Origin: CAYSLU01 sp964431965
GTDB taxonomy: Bacteria > Verrucomicrobiota > Kiritimatiellia > CAIKKV01 > CAYSLU01
Reading direction: 5' to 3'
Length of the DNA stretch: 21,495 nucleotides
NCBI GenBank assembly: GCA_964431965.1
Contig: CAYSLU010000092.1
Span: 1 to 21,495 of the forward strand
This document shows positions 21,265 to 21,495 of this stretch, piece after piece (position 1 is the stretch's first letter; every line of letters starts with the position of its first letter). The translations under genes and the position numbers were made by a program. The notes beneath the pieces are model-generated. The model saw nothing but the letters and a program-made list of their open reading frames with translations. It was not told where the DNA came from and did not search any database.

Positions 21265-21331
21265 GCCGTGATCCTCCTGTGGATCGACGCGGTCTCCATC
21301 GCCAGTGTCGGGTCGTGATGTTATCGCCTTC

Positions 21332-21360
21332 CGGCGGGAGTTCCAGACCTAATCCCGCCG
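21332..21360. other. Inverted repeat upstream of the DUF3604 operon and tRNA promoter
   Basis: CGGCGGGA (21332-21339) and TCCCGCCG (21353-21360) form a perfect 8-bp repeat around 13 bases. It lies in the 155-base region between the divergent DUF3604 operon and tRNA-Arg, next to a minus-strand TAACAT (21323-21318) that could be a -10 box for the operon. It could be an operator or a hairpin; the sequence does not decide. Confidence 0.35.
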
Positions 21361-21375
21361 TCTGTTCCATCGCGC

Positions 21376-21404
21376 TTGAACTCGCGGGGCGGGTGTCGTA
21401 TAGT
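21376..21404 (+). promoter_or_regulatory. Sigma-70 promoter for tRNA-Arg
   Basis: TTGAAC (21376-21381) and TATAGT (21399-21404) are 17 bases apart. The -35 box matches four of six positions and the -10 box five of six. The predicted start near 21411 is about nine bases before the mature tRNA 5' end. A G+C-rich stretch (GGGGCGGG) fills the spacer. Confidence 0.7.
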
Positions 21405-21419
21405 CCCAACCCATTACGC

Positions 21420-21495
21420 GTACCTGTAGCTCAATTGGACAGAGCATCAGACTACGGATCTGAGGGTTGCAGGTTCAACTCCTGCCAGGTACGCC
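21420..21495 (+). tRNA. tRNA-Arg, anticodon ACG (window ends before the last CCA base)
   Basis: A full cloverleaf can be drawn. The acceptor stem GTACCTG (21420-21426) pairs with CAGGTAC (21486-21492), and the discriminator is G21493. The D-arm starts TAGCTC. The anticodon stem TCAGA/TCTGA closes the loop CTACGGA (21452-21458) with anticodon ACG (21454-21456). The T-arm is GCAGG-TTCAACT-CCTGC. The sequence continues with CC at 21494-21495, so CCA appears to be encoded with its final A just outside the window. A34 is expected to be edited to inosine, reading CGU, CGC and CGA. Confidence 0.97.

Noticed and set aside
21420..21495. tRNA as an integration site for a mobile element
   Set aside because: No integrase gene or repeated tRNA 3' end is present in the window; the downstream side is not visible.
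1..21495. CRISPR arrays, insertion sequences and rRNA genes
   Set aside because: No regularly spaced repeats, transposase genes or rRNA signatures were found on reading both strands.

Overview
The window is GC-rich chromosomal DNA from an uncultured or metagenome-assembled bacterium. An exactly 100-base run of N marks a scaffold join. The gene content points to the PVC superphylum: a sialate O-acetylesterase, a YetA/PcRGLX-like protein, a DUF3604 protein, ThuA next to Gfo/Idh/MocA, a GH29 fucosidase, and a secreted protein whose C-terminus has a YSTNLL-type module. Verrucomicrobiota (Kiritimatiellae-like) or a planctomycete relative is my inference; there is no marker gene here that settles it.

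Layout. (1) 70-3682: a promoter, a ydaO/yuaA-type (cyclic di-AMP) riboswitch and a Kup potassium transporter, followed by a CNNM/CorC-type membrane protein with its own promoter. (2) 3798-5164: a cytoplasmic GH29 alpha-L-fucosidase closed by a very strong intrinsic terminator. (3) 5202-10785: a divergent pair. An isochorismatase-like hydrolase is on the minus strand. A tight three-gene operon is on the plus strand: a 936-residue TIM-barrel protein, a ThuA-like protein and a Gfo/Idh/MocA dehydrogenase. (4) 10874-12758: an island of less GC-biased genes, with a secreted cadherin-repeat protein and a VapBC-type toxin-antitoxin pair that has a clear inverted-repeat operator. (5) 12767-15259: D-serine dehydratase (dsdA), divergent from ribosomal protein L11 methyltransferase (prmA). 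(6) 15323-17192: an exported sialate O-acetylesterase-family protein interrupted by the assembly gap. (7) 17301-21264, minus strand: a YetA/PcRGLX-like protein, a DUF3604 PHP-like protein and, at the head of the operon, a 48-codon remnant of a creatininase-family gene. (8) 21376-21495: a promoter and tRNA-Arg(ACG), cut by the window end just before the last base of CCA.

How the genes fit together. Fucosidase, esterase, YetA-like lyase, DUF3604, ThuA and Gfo/Idh are all typical of complex glycan breakdown. Only the esterase and the cadherin protein carry visible signal peptides, so most of the sugar chemistry would occur inside the cell. The most novel element is the operon of the large TIM-barrel protein with ThuA and Gfo/Idh. 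It looks like a candidate oxidation-dependent (3-keto sugar type) glycoside-processing cassette in which the large protein is the uncharacterised partner. The other clear regulatory discovery is the riboswitch linking potassium uptake to cyclic di-AMP.
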